Source: Muribaculum sp. (GTDB lineage Bacteria; Bacillota; Clostridia; Lachnospirales; Lachnospiraceae). From it: 64,000 nt of DNA. Numbering within the stretch: position 1 is the stretch's first letter; each line of letters starts with the position of its first letter. Below, one piece after another: positions 24,611 through 34,165 of this stretch. The position numbers and the translations under genes were made by a program. The notes beneath the pieces are model-generated. The model saw nothing but the letters and a program-made list of their open reading frames with translations, was not told where the DNA came from and did no database searches. The DNA is taken from contig JAMPHH010000004.1 in NCBI GenBank assembly GCA_023663505.1, forward strand, positions 1-64,000. The letters run 5' to 3'.

Positions 24611-26944
24611 CTAACTATTCTCATTTACATAGACCTGTACGCGGCTCTGGACGATGCCCGCCACGTCCTTGGCTGACTTCTGTCCCGAGAAGAACGCCTG
24701 CGCCTCCTCGTTGATGATGCTCGTGATCTGCTCGTCGGAGCTGTCCATGGGGCTTGCGATGCCGATCAATTTCTCCAAGAGATCCGCTTCCTCCTCCGTG
24801 GTGGGACGATAATCATAATCCCAATCACCATAGCTCATGCCTCCCGTGCTCTGCACGATCGGCTCCCCGTTCTCGTCAAGCGCCTTCTCGCCATTCTCGT
24901 CAAGGACATAGTTCACCTCGGTCTCCTTCGCCCTCTGCTCGGCAAACTCGTTCTTGTTGCTTGGGAAGCCGAAGCCGTACATATTATTGTCCGACTCGCT
25001 CAGCCACTGCTCCACAAAGCTCCACGCACCGTCCTTATCGGCACACTTGGACGTGATCGCCACACCCGTATACCCTTGGAGATAAGTGCCGCTCTCGCCG
25101 CTCTCATTGGGATAGCCGATAAAGGTCACCTCGCTCCCGAACATAGCCGCCGCAACCTGAATATCATTAAAATTATACAGGCCGATGCTGTCAAGCAGCA
25201 CCTCTCCCTCCTGCAGTCTCTTGGGAAGGGAAGGCGCGTCCTCGTCATACTGCCAGTCCTTGGGGAAGCGGTTCGCCAGCTCCAAAATCTGCTCAAACTC
25301 CCCGCTGTCAAAGGAACAGGTGCCCGTTGTCCAGTCCACGAAGCTTCCCTGTGAGAAGCGGGTCATCATGGACAACGCACGCTCCTTGGTGACATTGCCC
25401 CAAAGCTCGGCGTCAGGGTGCTCCTCACCGTAAAATATCATCTCCTCGAGCGTCCAACCGTTCCTCTCGCCCAAGTCGGATACCTTTCCCACCATAGACT
25501 CCATCGCGAAGGTCTTGGGAACAGCCACCAGTACCCCGTCATAGGTATATGCGTCCAGAACCTTTTCAAAATAATCCGAACGCTTCAGCTTGCTGCTCTT
25601 GTCCATATACCCCCCCAAATCCTCAAACACGCCCTTGGCGGCATATTTTGCCAGATTGATGTTCTCGATACAGAGCATATCGGGACAGCTGTCGGAGGTG
25701 ATATCATTATTCATGCGGGTCGTCGCGTCATTCAGTACGTCCTGATAGTTGTCCGACGTCACGTTGTTACTATCGTAATAATTCTTGATGCTGATGTGAT
25801 ATTTGTCGCTGCTCTTGTTGAATTTCACCACCGCGCTCTGGATACTGCTGTCCGAATACATCGCGCCGATGACAAGCTGCTGCTTCTGCGGCACCTCGGA
25901 AGCGGGCTTCTTGGAGAGCAGAATCATATCGGCGGTATTGGTCTGCCAGTCGGTTGAAATCACCATCAGCCGCCCGTCCGAGAGTGGCTTTAGAAACTGC
26001 ACCGTATTGCCGTCGATATCGCTGTCAAGCCAGTCAAAAAGCTTCTCCGAGCTCTGGCTCGCCATATCATACTCATAAACGGAGGTGTTGTCGGTTCCTA
26101 TGAAATCCTTGGTCAGCCCCTCTGTTATGCCGATGTTGCCGTTACTTATGAAGCCGTCATAGCTTTGCCCCAGCTTCCTGCCCTCATAGTCGATCTCATT
26201 CAGGCTCATGCCCGCTCCGTTCATATTGTACATGGAAAGGTACACCTTGCCGTCCTTGCCCCTGCCGATATCCCGAACAGAGCCTCTTGAGTCCAAACTG
26301 ACAGTCCCGTCATGATTACCCTCCGCATCAAATAAATACACAAGCGAGGAGGACTCGGTATCACACATGACATAGAGCCTGTTCTCACCGTCCAACGCGG
26401 CGTTTTGAATCCAGATATTTCCCTCGTCCTTCACCAAAAGCTCAGAGATGTCCTGCTCTAAGAGCTTCTCTCCCTGTGCGCTGTATTTACAGATATAATA
26501 TCCCCTGTTGTTCTCTCCTGTATTCTCGTTCCAGCCATATGTATCCTCTATGGTCAGGAGATTCCCCTCCGTGTCAAGCATCAGATAGGATATGCTGCGT
26601 CCGCCCCTGAAGCCTTCCTCCTGCTCCCCTTGCGGGATCTCAATTTTTATTCCCTCGGAGCCGTCCGCAATGGAAAAGGAAGTGATAGAGACACTTGACG
26701 TCTCTGTCTTCTCGTCATAATTGTATGCCTGACAGTATATGTAGTCCTCCGAAGCCGCCATATTATAATAGCTGTTCTCGGGGTCAAGCTCCCTATAATC
26801 GGCTGCCCAGACATACCCTTCCTGATCAATGGTCTCTTTATTTTCCCCCTGCTGCTGTTGCTCCTTCCCGCCGCACGCCGCAAGTGAAAAAGCCATTGCA
26901 GCCGTGAGCGCAAGAGCCAACGCTCTCTTTCCTGATTTTACCAT
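24611..26944 (-). CDS. Large lipoprotein: propeller-like part plus solute-binding domain (paralogue)
   Basis: 777 aa from ATG 26944; an ATG four codons upstream also exists. The lipobox LAAC gives Cys24. Residues ~40-350 contain beta-rich repeats with DTEGN/DAEGN/DGKVYLS motifs, suggesting a propeller. Residues ~375-777 are a family-1 solute-binding domain (QLVIGAMYSDSSIQSAVVKFNK landmark, PDMLCIENI). It is the first gene of the transport cluster and the paralogue of the 17281-19875 product. A stem-loop (GACTTA/TAAGTC, 26981-26995) and a palindromic element lie upstream. The substrate is unknown; CUT1 permeases suggest oligosaccharides. Confidence 0.88.
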   Translation of the reverse strand: MVKSGKRALALALTAAMAFSLAACGGKEQQQQGENKETIDQEGYVWAADYRELDPENSYYNMAASEDYIYCQAYNYDEKTETSSVSITSFSIADGSEGIKIEIPQGEQEEGFRGGRSISYLMLDTEGNLLTIEDTYGWNENTGENNRGYYICKYSAQGEKLLEQDISELLVKDEGNIWIQNAALDGENRLYVMCDTESSSLVYLFDAEGNHDGTVSLDSRGSVRDIGRGKDGKVYLSMYNMNGAGMSLNEIDYEGRKLGQSYDGFISNGNIGITEGLTKDFIGTDNTSVYEYDMASQSSEKLFDWLDSDIDGNTVQFLKPLSDGRLMVISTDWQTNTADMILLSKKPASEVPQKQQLVIGAMYSDSSIQSAVVKFNKSSDKYHISIKNYYDSNNVTSDNYQDVLNDATTRMNNDITSDSCPDMLCIENINLAKYAAKGVFEDLGGYMDKSSKLKRSDYFEKVLDAYTYDGVLVAVPKTFAMESMVGKVSDLGERNGWTLEEMIFYGEEHPDAELWGNVTKERALSMMTRFSQGSFVDWTTGTCSFDSGEFEQILELANRFPKDWQYDEDAPSLPKRLQEGEVLLDSIGLYNFNDIQVAAAMFGSEVTFIGYPNESGESGTYLQGYTGVAITSKCADKDGAWSFVEQWLSESDNNMYGFGFPSNKNEFAEQRAKETEVNYVLDENGEKALDENGEPIVQSTGGMSYGDWDYDYRPTTEEEADLLEKLIGIASPMDSSDEQITSIINEEAQAFFSGQKSAKDVAGIVQSRVQVYVNENS

Positions 26945-27003
26945 AATAATAACCATGCCTTTCCATAATACTTTCCACAGGACTTACATAAGTCTTGTTA
27001 TAA

Positions 27004-27185
27004 GTCAACAACCCCGCTGCAAGGCAAAATGCATCGCAGATGCATGGGCATCAAGCTTGCAACGCTGCAGAGCAGCGGGGTTGTTGACCCTCGCGGCATT
27101 CGCCAAACCAATGCATTGGTTTTATGCTCATGCAAGCACTGACACAAAGTCAACTGCGTTGACTTGGCTCATTGCTCGCGGGAAT
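27004..27185. repeat. Palindrome-rich intergenic element (full copy)
   Basis: The intergenic stretch 26957-27338 holds no gene but carries this ~182-bp element. Its left part is a 17-bp perfect inverted repeat (27004-27020 and 27072-27088) enclosing a 7-bp hairpin ATGCATC/GATGCAT and a CAAGCTTG palindrome. Its right part has an 18-bp perfect palindrome centred on AATGCATT (near 27112) and AGTCAAC-TGC-GTTGACT. The ends match the short copy at 36315-36357. It encodes no transposase, so it resembles a MITE or a structured RNA element. Confidence 0.85.
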
Positions 27186-27338
27186 CACAGCCTTAGTATA
27201 CAACATGTGGTGGCAAAATGCACCTTAAGATTTTATGAAGTCATCGCACACTTTTCTTAAACAAATTGTAACTATTTAGATGCAGCATCATAAATACCGC
27301 ATGTTTGCTCGGTTCTGAGCAGTCACAAAACGTAACAT

Positions 27339-30300
27339 TTACTTAACATCTTCGATGCGCAGGCGGCAGAATACTGGCGCGCTGTTATTGGTGTAATACC
27401 ATGTCACGCTGTCGCCGGTCAGTATGGGCTGGCAGTCGGACAATGCCCCCTTCATGCTATGGATTCCGGTGGTCGGATTTCCTGTTCCGTCCAAAATAAC
27501 GGCTTTTACCGTATCGCCCTCTGCCCACAGAAGCATGAATTTATTATCGCCAAGCTTCACCAACTGGGGCGTTGAGACATTGACTGAGTCCTTCTCGGTG
27601 TAGCTTGTAATCCAACGCACCGTGGTGGAGTCGCCTGCTGTCTGCATATTAGTCTTGACAAGCGACTCCTTCGGGGTACAGGTCACGAAGATATTGCGCT
27701 TTCCCAACGCATTGTAGGAAGCCGCGTCGTCCTGAGCCACGGAATTGCCCGCCACAAGGTATGAGGAGCCTGACACCTCAAAGCCTCCCACCGAGACGCC
27801 TGTGTCATTAGCGCCGTATCCTCCCTGAATAGGAAGCACATCTACATTGATACAATTTCCCATTCCAAAAGAACCATTATCATTCTTCCAAAACTGCTGC
27901 TCTGTAAAGCTTTCACCCCCTGCTTCTGCCAAGTATTGAACCAACACCACGGCGCGGGGAGCTCCGTCTCCATGATCAACTGCCACCAGTTTATTGCCAT
28001 CTACGTTTATAAACTGATTAAAGGAATGGCTCACATATCCATAATTTTTATTCATAATCGTAGAATACTGATCCGTAATCCGCATCTCGTCAACCTTTAC
28101 AGAAAAGGTAAGGTTTGCCTGATGATTGAGCCCGTCCGAGCTTTTGTACATCTTATGACTGGTTCGCACGTATAGCATTCCGCCGTACTCGGTCATGCGA
28201 AGGCTCCCCGCCTCGAAGGGAACGGTGGTGTTCGCCCCGTACAGCCCGACCGCTCCCTGCCGCTTCCAATTCTTGTCATACTTGACGACGCGAATCACCT
28301 CCGCGTTGTCATTCTCGTTCGGGTTCTCCTGACCAAATACCAGAAAATAATTGTCCTTCCCTGCATAAAATCCGCCGAATAACGGCAGCTCAGGCTTAAT
28401 CTCCTTTTGGTCAATACAGCTTCCGTCCGCCTGATAGGTCTCCGCCCAGACCTTTGAGCCCGCGTATTCCACGCGCAGCAGCGTTCCGTCCTGATTCTCC
28501 GTCAGGTAGGACTTGACCGTGGAAGCCCATCGATTCCAAACATAATTCTGTTTACCCTTGTTGGTCGAGCTCTTAGGGGTGATCTTCGCCGCAGGATCTT
28601 TCGCGGCATTCTTCACGGTCTTGATCACCTCGGAGCCCGCAAAATCCCCAAGCCCCTTGATCGTCACCTTGATCTTATTATTCTTGACACTTGTCTCGTC
28701 ATAGGACAGCGTGTAGTCCACGCCCTCCCTGAGCGTCTTTTTGTTGTAGGTGAGTGTAAGTCCCTCCTCCCTATTACCCTTCACAGATGCCTTCGATATC
28801 TTCTGCGTCTTGATATCAAAGGTGATCTTCCCCTTCGTCCCCGCATAATTTCCTTTTCCCGTGATGTTGACGGTCGCCTTGCCTGTGTGGAGATTATTAG
28901 TATAAGTAAGGGTGTAATCCTTATTCTTGGAAAGCTTCTTTTTCCCAAGCTTCACGATGACGGCGGGAGTCTGCAGCTTGCCGTTGTAGGTCTTTGCCGT
29001 GATATCCTTGATCTCCAACTTCTGACCGCCAAGTGGTGTAATCGTAAAGGACTTCACCACCTTGCCCGTGTAGCCGCCCTTGCCCGTGATAGTCACGAAA
29101 GCGGTTCCCGCGTTGGTATTATTCTTGTAGGTCACGCTGTATTGCTTGTTTTTCACAAGCGGTTCATCGTTCACCGTGACAGTCAGCGAGTCATCACACT
29201 TGATTGCCTTGCCCGTATAAGGTGTAGAAGTAATGGTCAGCTTTACGCTCTCAGGGGTGATGACACCCGTCTCGCTCCGCTCGTACACGGTGAATTTCGC
29301 GTTGACGGTTCCCTTGTAATTGCCCTTGCCCGTGACAACCGCCTTGGCGGAGTTCGTCTTCTTGACAGTCACGCTCTTGTCTGCGGTAAAGTCATAATCC
29401 ACTCCCTTGACCAACAGTTTATTACCATCATAGATACAGAGCTCCAGCTTAGACGGGTCTTCATCCACCGCCACGCCCCCTGTGACCACCTTACATTTAT
29501 TAATGGGCTTCTGGGTAATAGTGTACTCCTGCCTGATCGTGCCTGTATAATTTCCGTTTCCCTCCACTACCACCGTGGCTGTTCCCGCATTGGTGCAGTT
29601 CTCGTAACGCACCCGATAATCAATACCCTCTGTCAGCGTGAGCTTCTTGCTCTTGCCCGCCTCGGGCTGTATCGTCACCTTCACGGCAGGGGTGTAAGGG
29701 CTGCCGCCGTACACTTTACTCTTAATATTCGCCACTGCGCCGTTTACGGAATTGAAATCAATCCGCTCCGTATAGTCTTTGTCCTCCGCAATATCATTGA
29801 CAGTGATTCCCCGTATGTTCCACTTGGCATAGAGCGTGATGTCTCCTGTACTTCCCTTGACAATCTCCTTAACTTCTTCTTTAAATTCCGGATCCCTGTA
29901 CCAACCCTCAAATGTATAACCTTCTTTGACCGCATCTTTGAGAAGGATCGTATCTGTCTCCGCCGTATAAGTATCCGGGTTGCCGCTGTAATTCATTCCG
30001 CCGTCCAGCTCGTAGGTAATCTTGTAAGTTTTCTCACTCTCCTGTGGTGAATAATTACAATATTTCTGTATATCGGCCAATACTTCAGACCAACTCCTCA
30101 CTCCGGTGGTTAAATGCTGCAAACGGTTGCCCGCATCTATAAATACGATTACAGGGGTTGTGACAGAAGAACTAATCCCAAAATTTGAACAGTACTTCCA
30201 CATGGCTGAGTTATTCGTTCCCTCTTTGTCATAAGAGTATGTAATCCCATCACACCCGTACTCGTCTTTAAACCCGGCTACCTCATCTTTCGTCTTGCCG

Positions 30301-32522
30301 GCAATCTCAAGCGCATAGAAATCCACGCCTGTGAACTCATCCATATGTTCACTGATGCTTCTATTTGTCTGTTGGCAGTTCCAACAGTTCGTTTTAAAAA
30401 AGAACAACACCTTCGGTTTGCCGTCCGCTTTAGAACTTACCGTCTGGTCGTCAAGCGTCGTGAATGTATACTCCGAATCATCCAAATTCGTCTCAATCCA
30501 CTTGGCATAGAGCATCGTGTCGGCTGTGATGACATCCGTGTCAAAATTCCATTGCGTTGTGCATGACGCTTCCTGATACCACCCCTTAAATAGATATCCT
30601 TCCTCGGTGGGCGTCTCCGGCTCCGAGAGCTTCTTTCCCGCCTCCGCAGTCACAGGGGCAATCCGCTGTCCATGACCCTGCAGTTCAAAGGTTACCTCAT
30701 AAGCCTTAACCACATTCACGCTGCATTCGGCTTTGCAACCACCCGCTGCCGCGGTGATTATGCAAGTCCCTATACCGATTGCCGTCACCAATCCGTCGTC
30801 AGAAACCGTCGCTACCTTTTCATCACTGCTGCTCCATGTGATTGTTTTATTTGTCGCAATCTGCGGAGTCACCCCGGCTGTCAACTGCGCTGTATTCTCA
30901 ATGAATAAAGAAAGCTCTGTCCTGCTGAGGGAAACCGCTTCGACATCTATCTTCCCTGACAACGTTGCCGTCAGAACATTTTCCTTACCTTTCTCGCCAG
31001 CATTTTGGTGGAGAACATAACACACTTCCCCACGTCGATACGCACAACCATAAATATAACCTGTGGTTGTGTCTGCATCAAACTCTGTCCGAATATCTGT
31101 TCCGTCCGGCTTAATACTGCAAATCTGTGTGGGCGTGTTAAAATAGAGCCTGCCGCCTAACATGAATAATCCTGAATAAACTCCCTGCCACCGTGAATTG
31201 GCATTGCCCCATACATGCCATGTCTCAATTTGGTCATATACCGGCTTAGCTTCCCCACATGATAAAGAACCCGTTGCAGAAACAGAAATGGAATTAATGC
31301 TACATTTGCCTGAATCATAAGCCGTGTAATAATAGCTGCCCCCCCGCAATATCAAGGGCGAGGTGACATCCTTCCAAAAGAACTCGTCATATGTTGTATC
31401 CTGTGCCTGCAGCTCTGCTGCCTCACCCCGATAAGATATCGTCCAGTAATAATGCCTCCCTTCCTCCTCTGTGCGATTGAAAAATTCCCCATCACTAACA
31501 AACATGTTGTCATGCCTTACCCGTCCCAAGGAATCCCATGTGGGGTCATCCCATGTGACGTCCACATGATACAATTCCCCGCCAAGCTCCACCATATTCC
31601 ACGCATGATTCATCGCTTCGCTGCTGACCATGTAACAAGGGATTCCCACCTCCTGCAAGAGGTATTTGTAGGCAAGCGCATACCCTTGACAGACCGCCGT
31701 CCCATTCACTAAGGCGCCATAGGCTGAATAAGAATCAGTAGGAATGGTGCCGTCAAGATAATTTTGATAATCATATTCACAATTGACCACCAAATAGTCA
31801 TGCAAGGCAACCGCCTTCTGCACATCCGACATCTCCTCCGTAACAACAGAAAGAGCCTCTTGTGATGCCCGAGTGAACGCCGCATCATCATGGCTTCCCT
31901 CCTCATAAACAGGAATGAGTCTGTTCACCACATCTCCCATGAGAGACCAACTAATTGTGCTATTGACAAAATACAATTCAGGGTGTTCATTGATCACACC
32001 ATAATACCATGCCGACAATTGATTCGAAGGTATTCTAAAATCCGCCACATTAATAGAGTTCGCCCTTGATTTCAACTGTTCACAAATATAAGCGTCCCAT
32101 TTCTCCCACTTTTCAGTCTCCTCCTGTTCATCCACCTCTGCACTAAAGAGAACGATTCCTGAATCCTCGCGCTCTGGTATCTTGAAGCTCCCCTCTTGGA
32201 ACAGACCTCCCTCGTCCTGCGTGACTTCCACCTGCAGCCCCTCGCCAGAAGACACCACCTCCACGCCGTCAGTGGAACCCGCCGTCTTATTGACCGTATC
32301 ACCGACCGCTTCACCGCCCCCGTTACTGACCGCTTCACCAACTGCTCCATTGACCGCTCCGTCATATTCCCCGCCGTCAGTCTGCTCTGCCTTCCATTCG
32401 GAAGCCTGACCCACAATTCCCTGATCAGCCCCATCATAAGCCACAGACTGCGCCGCCTCCACACTCACCGACTGGAACAAGAGCGCTCCCGCCAATATCC
32501 AACTCAATACTCTCCTTTTCAC
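27339..32522 (-). CDS. Very large secreted multidomain protein (transglutaminase-like, Big_2, thioredoxin-like, MBG-type repeats)
   Basis: 1727 aa with a Sec signal peptide (cleavage near residue 23). Order: a Gly/Val-rich linker to ~100; a transglutaminase-like domain at ~230-345 with a complete Cys278-His306-Asp321 triad (AVCQGYA, MNHAWN, YHVDVTWDD); Big_2 at ~527-604; an InlB/Flg_new repeat at ~608-676; a thioredoxin-like domain at ~684-822 with CWNC (713-716) and cis-Pro790; a second InlB repeat at ~833-902; four to five MBG-like beta repeats (GNGNYTGT, GKGNYKGT, GKGGYTGK, GKGNYAGT) to ~1320; and a propeller-like C-terminus. GTG start with AAGGAGG 7 nt upstream. No sortase motif or TM anchor is seen, so it is probably released or bound by its repeats. 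Confidence 0.88.
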   Translation of the reverse strand: MKRRVLSWILAGALLFQSVSVEAAQSVAYDGADQGIVGQASEWKAEQTDGGEYDGAVNGAVGEAVSNGGGEAVGDTVNKTAGSTDGVEVVSSGEGLQVEVTQDEGGLFQEGSFKIPEREDSGIVLFSAEVDEQEETEKWEKWDAYICEQLKSRANSINVADFRIPSNQLSAWYYGVINEHPELYFVNSTISWSLMGDVVNRLIPVYEEGSHDDAAFTRASQEALSVVTEEMSDVQKAVALHDYLVVNCEYDYQNYLDGTIPTDSYSAYGALVNGTAVCQGYALAYKYLLQEVGIPCYMVSSEAMNHAWNMVELGGELYHVDVTWDDPTWDSLGRVRHDNMFVSDGEFFNRTEEEGRHYYWTISYRGEAAELQAQDTTYDEFFWKDVTSPLILRGGSYYYTAYDSGKCSINSISVSATGSLSCGEAKPVYDQIETWHVWGNANSRWQGVYSGLFMLGGRLYFNTPTQICSIKPDGTDIRTEFDADTTTGYIYGCAYRRGEVCYVLHQNAGEKGKENVLTATLSGKIDVEAVSLSRTELSLFIENTAQLTAGVTPQIATNKTITWSSSDEKVATVSDDGLVTAIGIGTCIITAAAGGCKAECSVNVVKAYEVTFELQGHGQRIAPVTAEAGKKLSEPETPTEEGYLFKGWYQEASCTTQWNFDTDVITADTMLYAKWIETNLDDSEYTFTTLDDQTVSSKADGKPKVLFFFKTNCWNCQQTNRSISEHMDEFTGVDFYALEIAGKTKDEVAGFKDEYGCDGITYSYDKEGTNNSAMWKYCSNFGISSSVTTPVIVFIDAGNRLQHLTTGVRSWSEVLADIQKYCNYSPQESEKTYKITYELDGGMNYSGNPDTYTAETDTILLKDAVKEGYTFEGWYRDPEFKEEVKEIVKGSTGDITLYAKWNIRGITVNDIAEDKDYTERIDFNSVNGAVANIKSKVYGGSPYTPAVKVTIQPEAGKSKKLTLTEGIDYRVRYENCTNAGTATVVVEGNGNYTGTIRQEYTITQKPINKCKVVTGGVAVDEDPSKLELCIYDGNKLLVKGVDYDFTADKSVTVKKTNSAKAVVTGKGNYKGTVNAKFTVYERSETGVITPESVKLTITSTPYTGKAIKCDDSLTVTVNDEPLVKNKQYSVTYKNNTNAGTAFVTITGKGGYTGKVVKSFTITPLGGQKLEIKDITAKTYNGKLQTPAVIVKLGKKKLSKNKDYTLTYTNNLHTGKATVNITGKGNYAGTKGKITFDIKTQKISKASVKGNREEGLTLTYNKKTLREGVDYTLSYDETSVKNNKIKVTIKGLGDFAGSEVIKTVKNAAKDPAAKITPKSSTNKGKQNYVWNRWASTVKSYLTENQDGTLLRVEYAGSKVWAETYQADGSCIDQKEIKPELPLFGGFYAGKDNYFLVFGQENPNENDNAEVIRVVKYDKNWKRQGAVGLYGANTTVPFEAGSLRMTEYGGMLYVRTSHKMYKSSDGLNHQANLTFSVKVDEMRITDQYSTIMNKNYGYVSHSFNQFINVDGNKLVAVDHGDGAPRAVVLVQYLAEAGGESFTEQQFWKNDNGSFGMGNCINVDVLPIQGGYGANDTGVSVGGFEVSGSSYLVAGNSVAQDDAASYNALGKRNIFVTCTPKESLVKTNMQTAGDSTTVRWITSYTEKDSVNVSTPQLVKLGDNKFMLLWAEGDTVKAVILDGTGNPTTGIHSMKGALSDCQPILTGDSVTWYYTNNSAPVFCRLRIEDVK

Positions 32523-32859
32523 GTCATTACCTCCTTGTAAAATATCTTTCAGCTACATATATGTACTACATACAAAACTGCCAAAAACTCATATCGCTTG
32601 GGGCTATGCCTCAACTTTCGCATAGCCATCCGAGCATATTATACTTCCCTTTCCCAAAAATGAAAATAGTGAATATCACGAAAATACCTTCGTCAGAGGT
32701 AAATTGATAGTGAATTGATGAATGCCGCCATATGACTGCCACGCCATAATTTACGATTCACCCTTAACAAACCCTTCCATTCATGCTACCTTATCTATAT
32801 CAAGTGTATTATATGTCTTAATACACTATGGAATCCAACACCGAAAGGAGGTCACATCA
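32523..32859. other. Divergent intergenic region with two inverted repeats
   Basis: This stretch separates the large secreted-protein gene (minus) from the GntR operon (plus). It holds no gene. An 8-bp hairpin GGCTATGC/GCATAGCC (32602-32609, 32620-32627) lies in the middle. A second inverted repeat (32803-32827) sits close to the GntR gene and is described separately. I see no clear sigma-A promoter for the secreted protein. Confidence 0.6.
32803..32827. promoter_or_regulatory. Candidate GntR/YtrA operator
   Basis: AGTGTATTA (32803-32811) and TAATACACT (32819-32827) form a perfect 9-bp inverted repeat with a 7-nt centre, ending 32 bp before the GntR start codon. It overlaps a -10-like TATTAT. 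Its place and symmetry fit autoregulation by the adjacent YtrA-type repressor. Confidence 0.6.
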
Positions 32860-33270
32860 ATGATCGTCATTGATTATCGGGACAAACGCCCGCTCTATGA
32901 ACAGGTGGCGGAAAAGCTCGCCCATTTGATCATCTGCGGCGCCTTTGAGTCCAACACAAAGCTCCCTTCCGTGCGCTCTCTCGCCATGGATCTGTCCGTC
33001 AATCCGAACACCATACAGCGTGCCTACACCCAGCTTGAGCAGGAAGGCTACATTTACACCGTGGTTGGGCGAGGCAATTACGTCACTGACTCTCAGGAAT
33101 GGCGCGCGAAGAAGCTTTTTTCGCTCAAGCAGGAGCTCTCCAGCCTGATTGTCAGGGCAAAGGAGACCGGAATGAGCAGGGAAGACATACTGGCGATCGT
33201 GGAACAGACATATGCGGAAGGAAATACCTTGGAGCAGCCTGACGCCGGAGAGGAGGAAAACCATGATTGA
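32860..33270 (+). CDS. GntR-family transcriptional regulator, YtrA type
   Basis: A 136-aa repressor. The N-terminal winged helix has the GntR signature LPSVRSLAMDLSVNPNTIQRAY. It is followed by a short helical C-terminal dimerisation region and no large effector domain, which is the YtrA subfamily pattern. These regulators typically control an adjacent ABC transporter, as here. ATG at 32860 has AAAGGAGG 8 nt upstream. It overlaps the ABC ATPase start by 8 nt. Confidence 0.93.
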   Translation: MIVIDYRDKRPLYEQVAEKLAHLIICGAFESNTKLPSVRSLAMDLSVNPNTIQRAYTQLEQEGYIYTVVGRGNYVTDSQEWRAKKLFSLKQELSSLIVRAKETGMSREDILAIVEQTYAEGNTLEQPDAGEEENHD

Positions 33271-34165
33271 AATTCAAAATGTCACCAAAAAATTCGATAA
33301 CCTGACCGCCCTGAGCGGAGTGTCCGCCACCGTGGAGGAGGGGCATGTGTTCGGGCTGATCGGGACGAACGGCGCGGGCAAGAGCACCCTGCTACGCACG
33401 GTCTGCGGCATCTACGCCCCCGACGAGGGTCAGGTGCTGATCGACGGACTACCTGTCTATGAGAATGAGGACGCGAAGTCAAAGCTTTTCTACATATCGG
33501 ACGACCAGTATTTCTTCCAAGACGGCACGCCATTGGATATGGTGCGATTCTACCGGACAGTCTACCGAGACTTCCAGACGGAGCGCTTCGCACATCTGAT
33601 GGACGTCCTGAAATTAGACCAAAGGCGTAAGATCAACACCTTCTCAAAGGGCATGAAGAAACAACTCTCCGTGATGCTCGGCATCTGCAGCGGTGCCAAA
33701 TACCTGCTCTGCGACGAGACCTTTGACGGGCTTGACCCTGTGATGCGTCAGGCGGTCAAACGCCTCTTTATACGGGAAATGGAGGAAAACAGCCTGACTC
33801 CCGTTATCGCCTCCCACAACCTGCGGGAGCTGGAGGATATCTGCGAGCATGTGGGACTGCTTCATGAGGGCGGCATCCTTTTCTCTAGGGATTTGGAAAA
33901 TATGAAGCTGGGGATTTTCAAGCTGCAATGCGTGTTAAAGGATCAGGAACAGCTCTCTGTCCTGGAGCAGCAATTCCCCGTATTACAATCGGAAAAGCGG
34001 GGCTCGCTGTTCACCCTGACACTGCGGGGCAGCAGCGAGGAGATCACCACATTGATGCAGCGCATGGAGCCCGTGTTCTGGGAGCTGCTTCCCCTGACCC
34101 TCGAGGAAATCTTTATCAGCGAAACGGAGGTACAAGGCTATGACTTCAAAGAACTCTACTCATAA
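33263..34165 (+). CDS. ABC transporter ATP-binding protein
   Basis: A 301-aa ATPase. Walker A is GTNGAGKST, Walker B is YLLCDETFDGLD and the switch His is in VIASHNLREL. The signature reads FSKGMKKQ rather than LSGGQ, a variant seen in YtrB-like/EcsA-like exporters. The C-terminal ~90 residues form an accessory domain. AGGAGGAAAACC precedes ATG 33263. It is co-translated with the GntR gene upstream and overlaps the permease gene downstream by 26 nt. It should energise that permease, which is broken in this sequence. Confidence 0.94.
   Translation: MIEIQNVTKKFDNLTALSGVSATVEEGHVFGLIGTNGAGKSTLLRTVCGIYAPDEGQVLIDGLPVYENEDAKSKLFYISDDQYFFQDGTPLDMVRFYRTVYRDFQTERFAHLMDVLKLDQRRKINTFSKGMKKQLSVMLGICSGAKYLLCDETFDGLDPVMRQAVKRLFIREMEENSLTPVIASHNLRELEDICEHVGLLHEGGILFSRDLENMKLGIFKLQCVLKDQEQLSVLEQQFPVLQSEKRGSLFTLTLRGSSEEITTLMQRMEPVFWELLPLTLEEIFISETEVQGYDFKELYS

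Noticed and set aside
28887..30050. 387-aa ORF on the plus strand over the large secreted protein
   Set aside because: Antisense shadow of a well-supported gene; no RBS and no recognisable domain.
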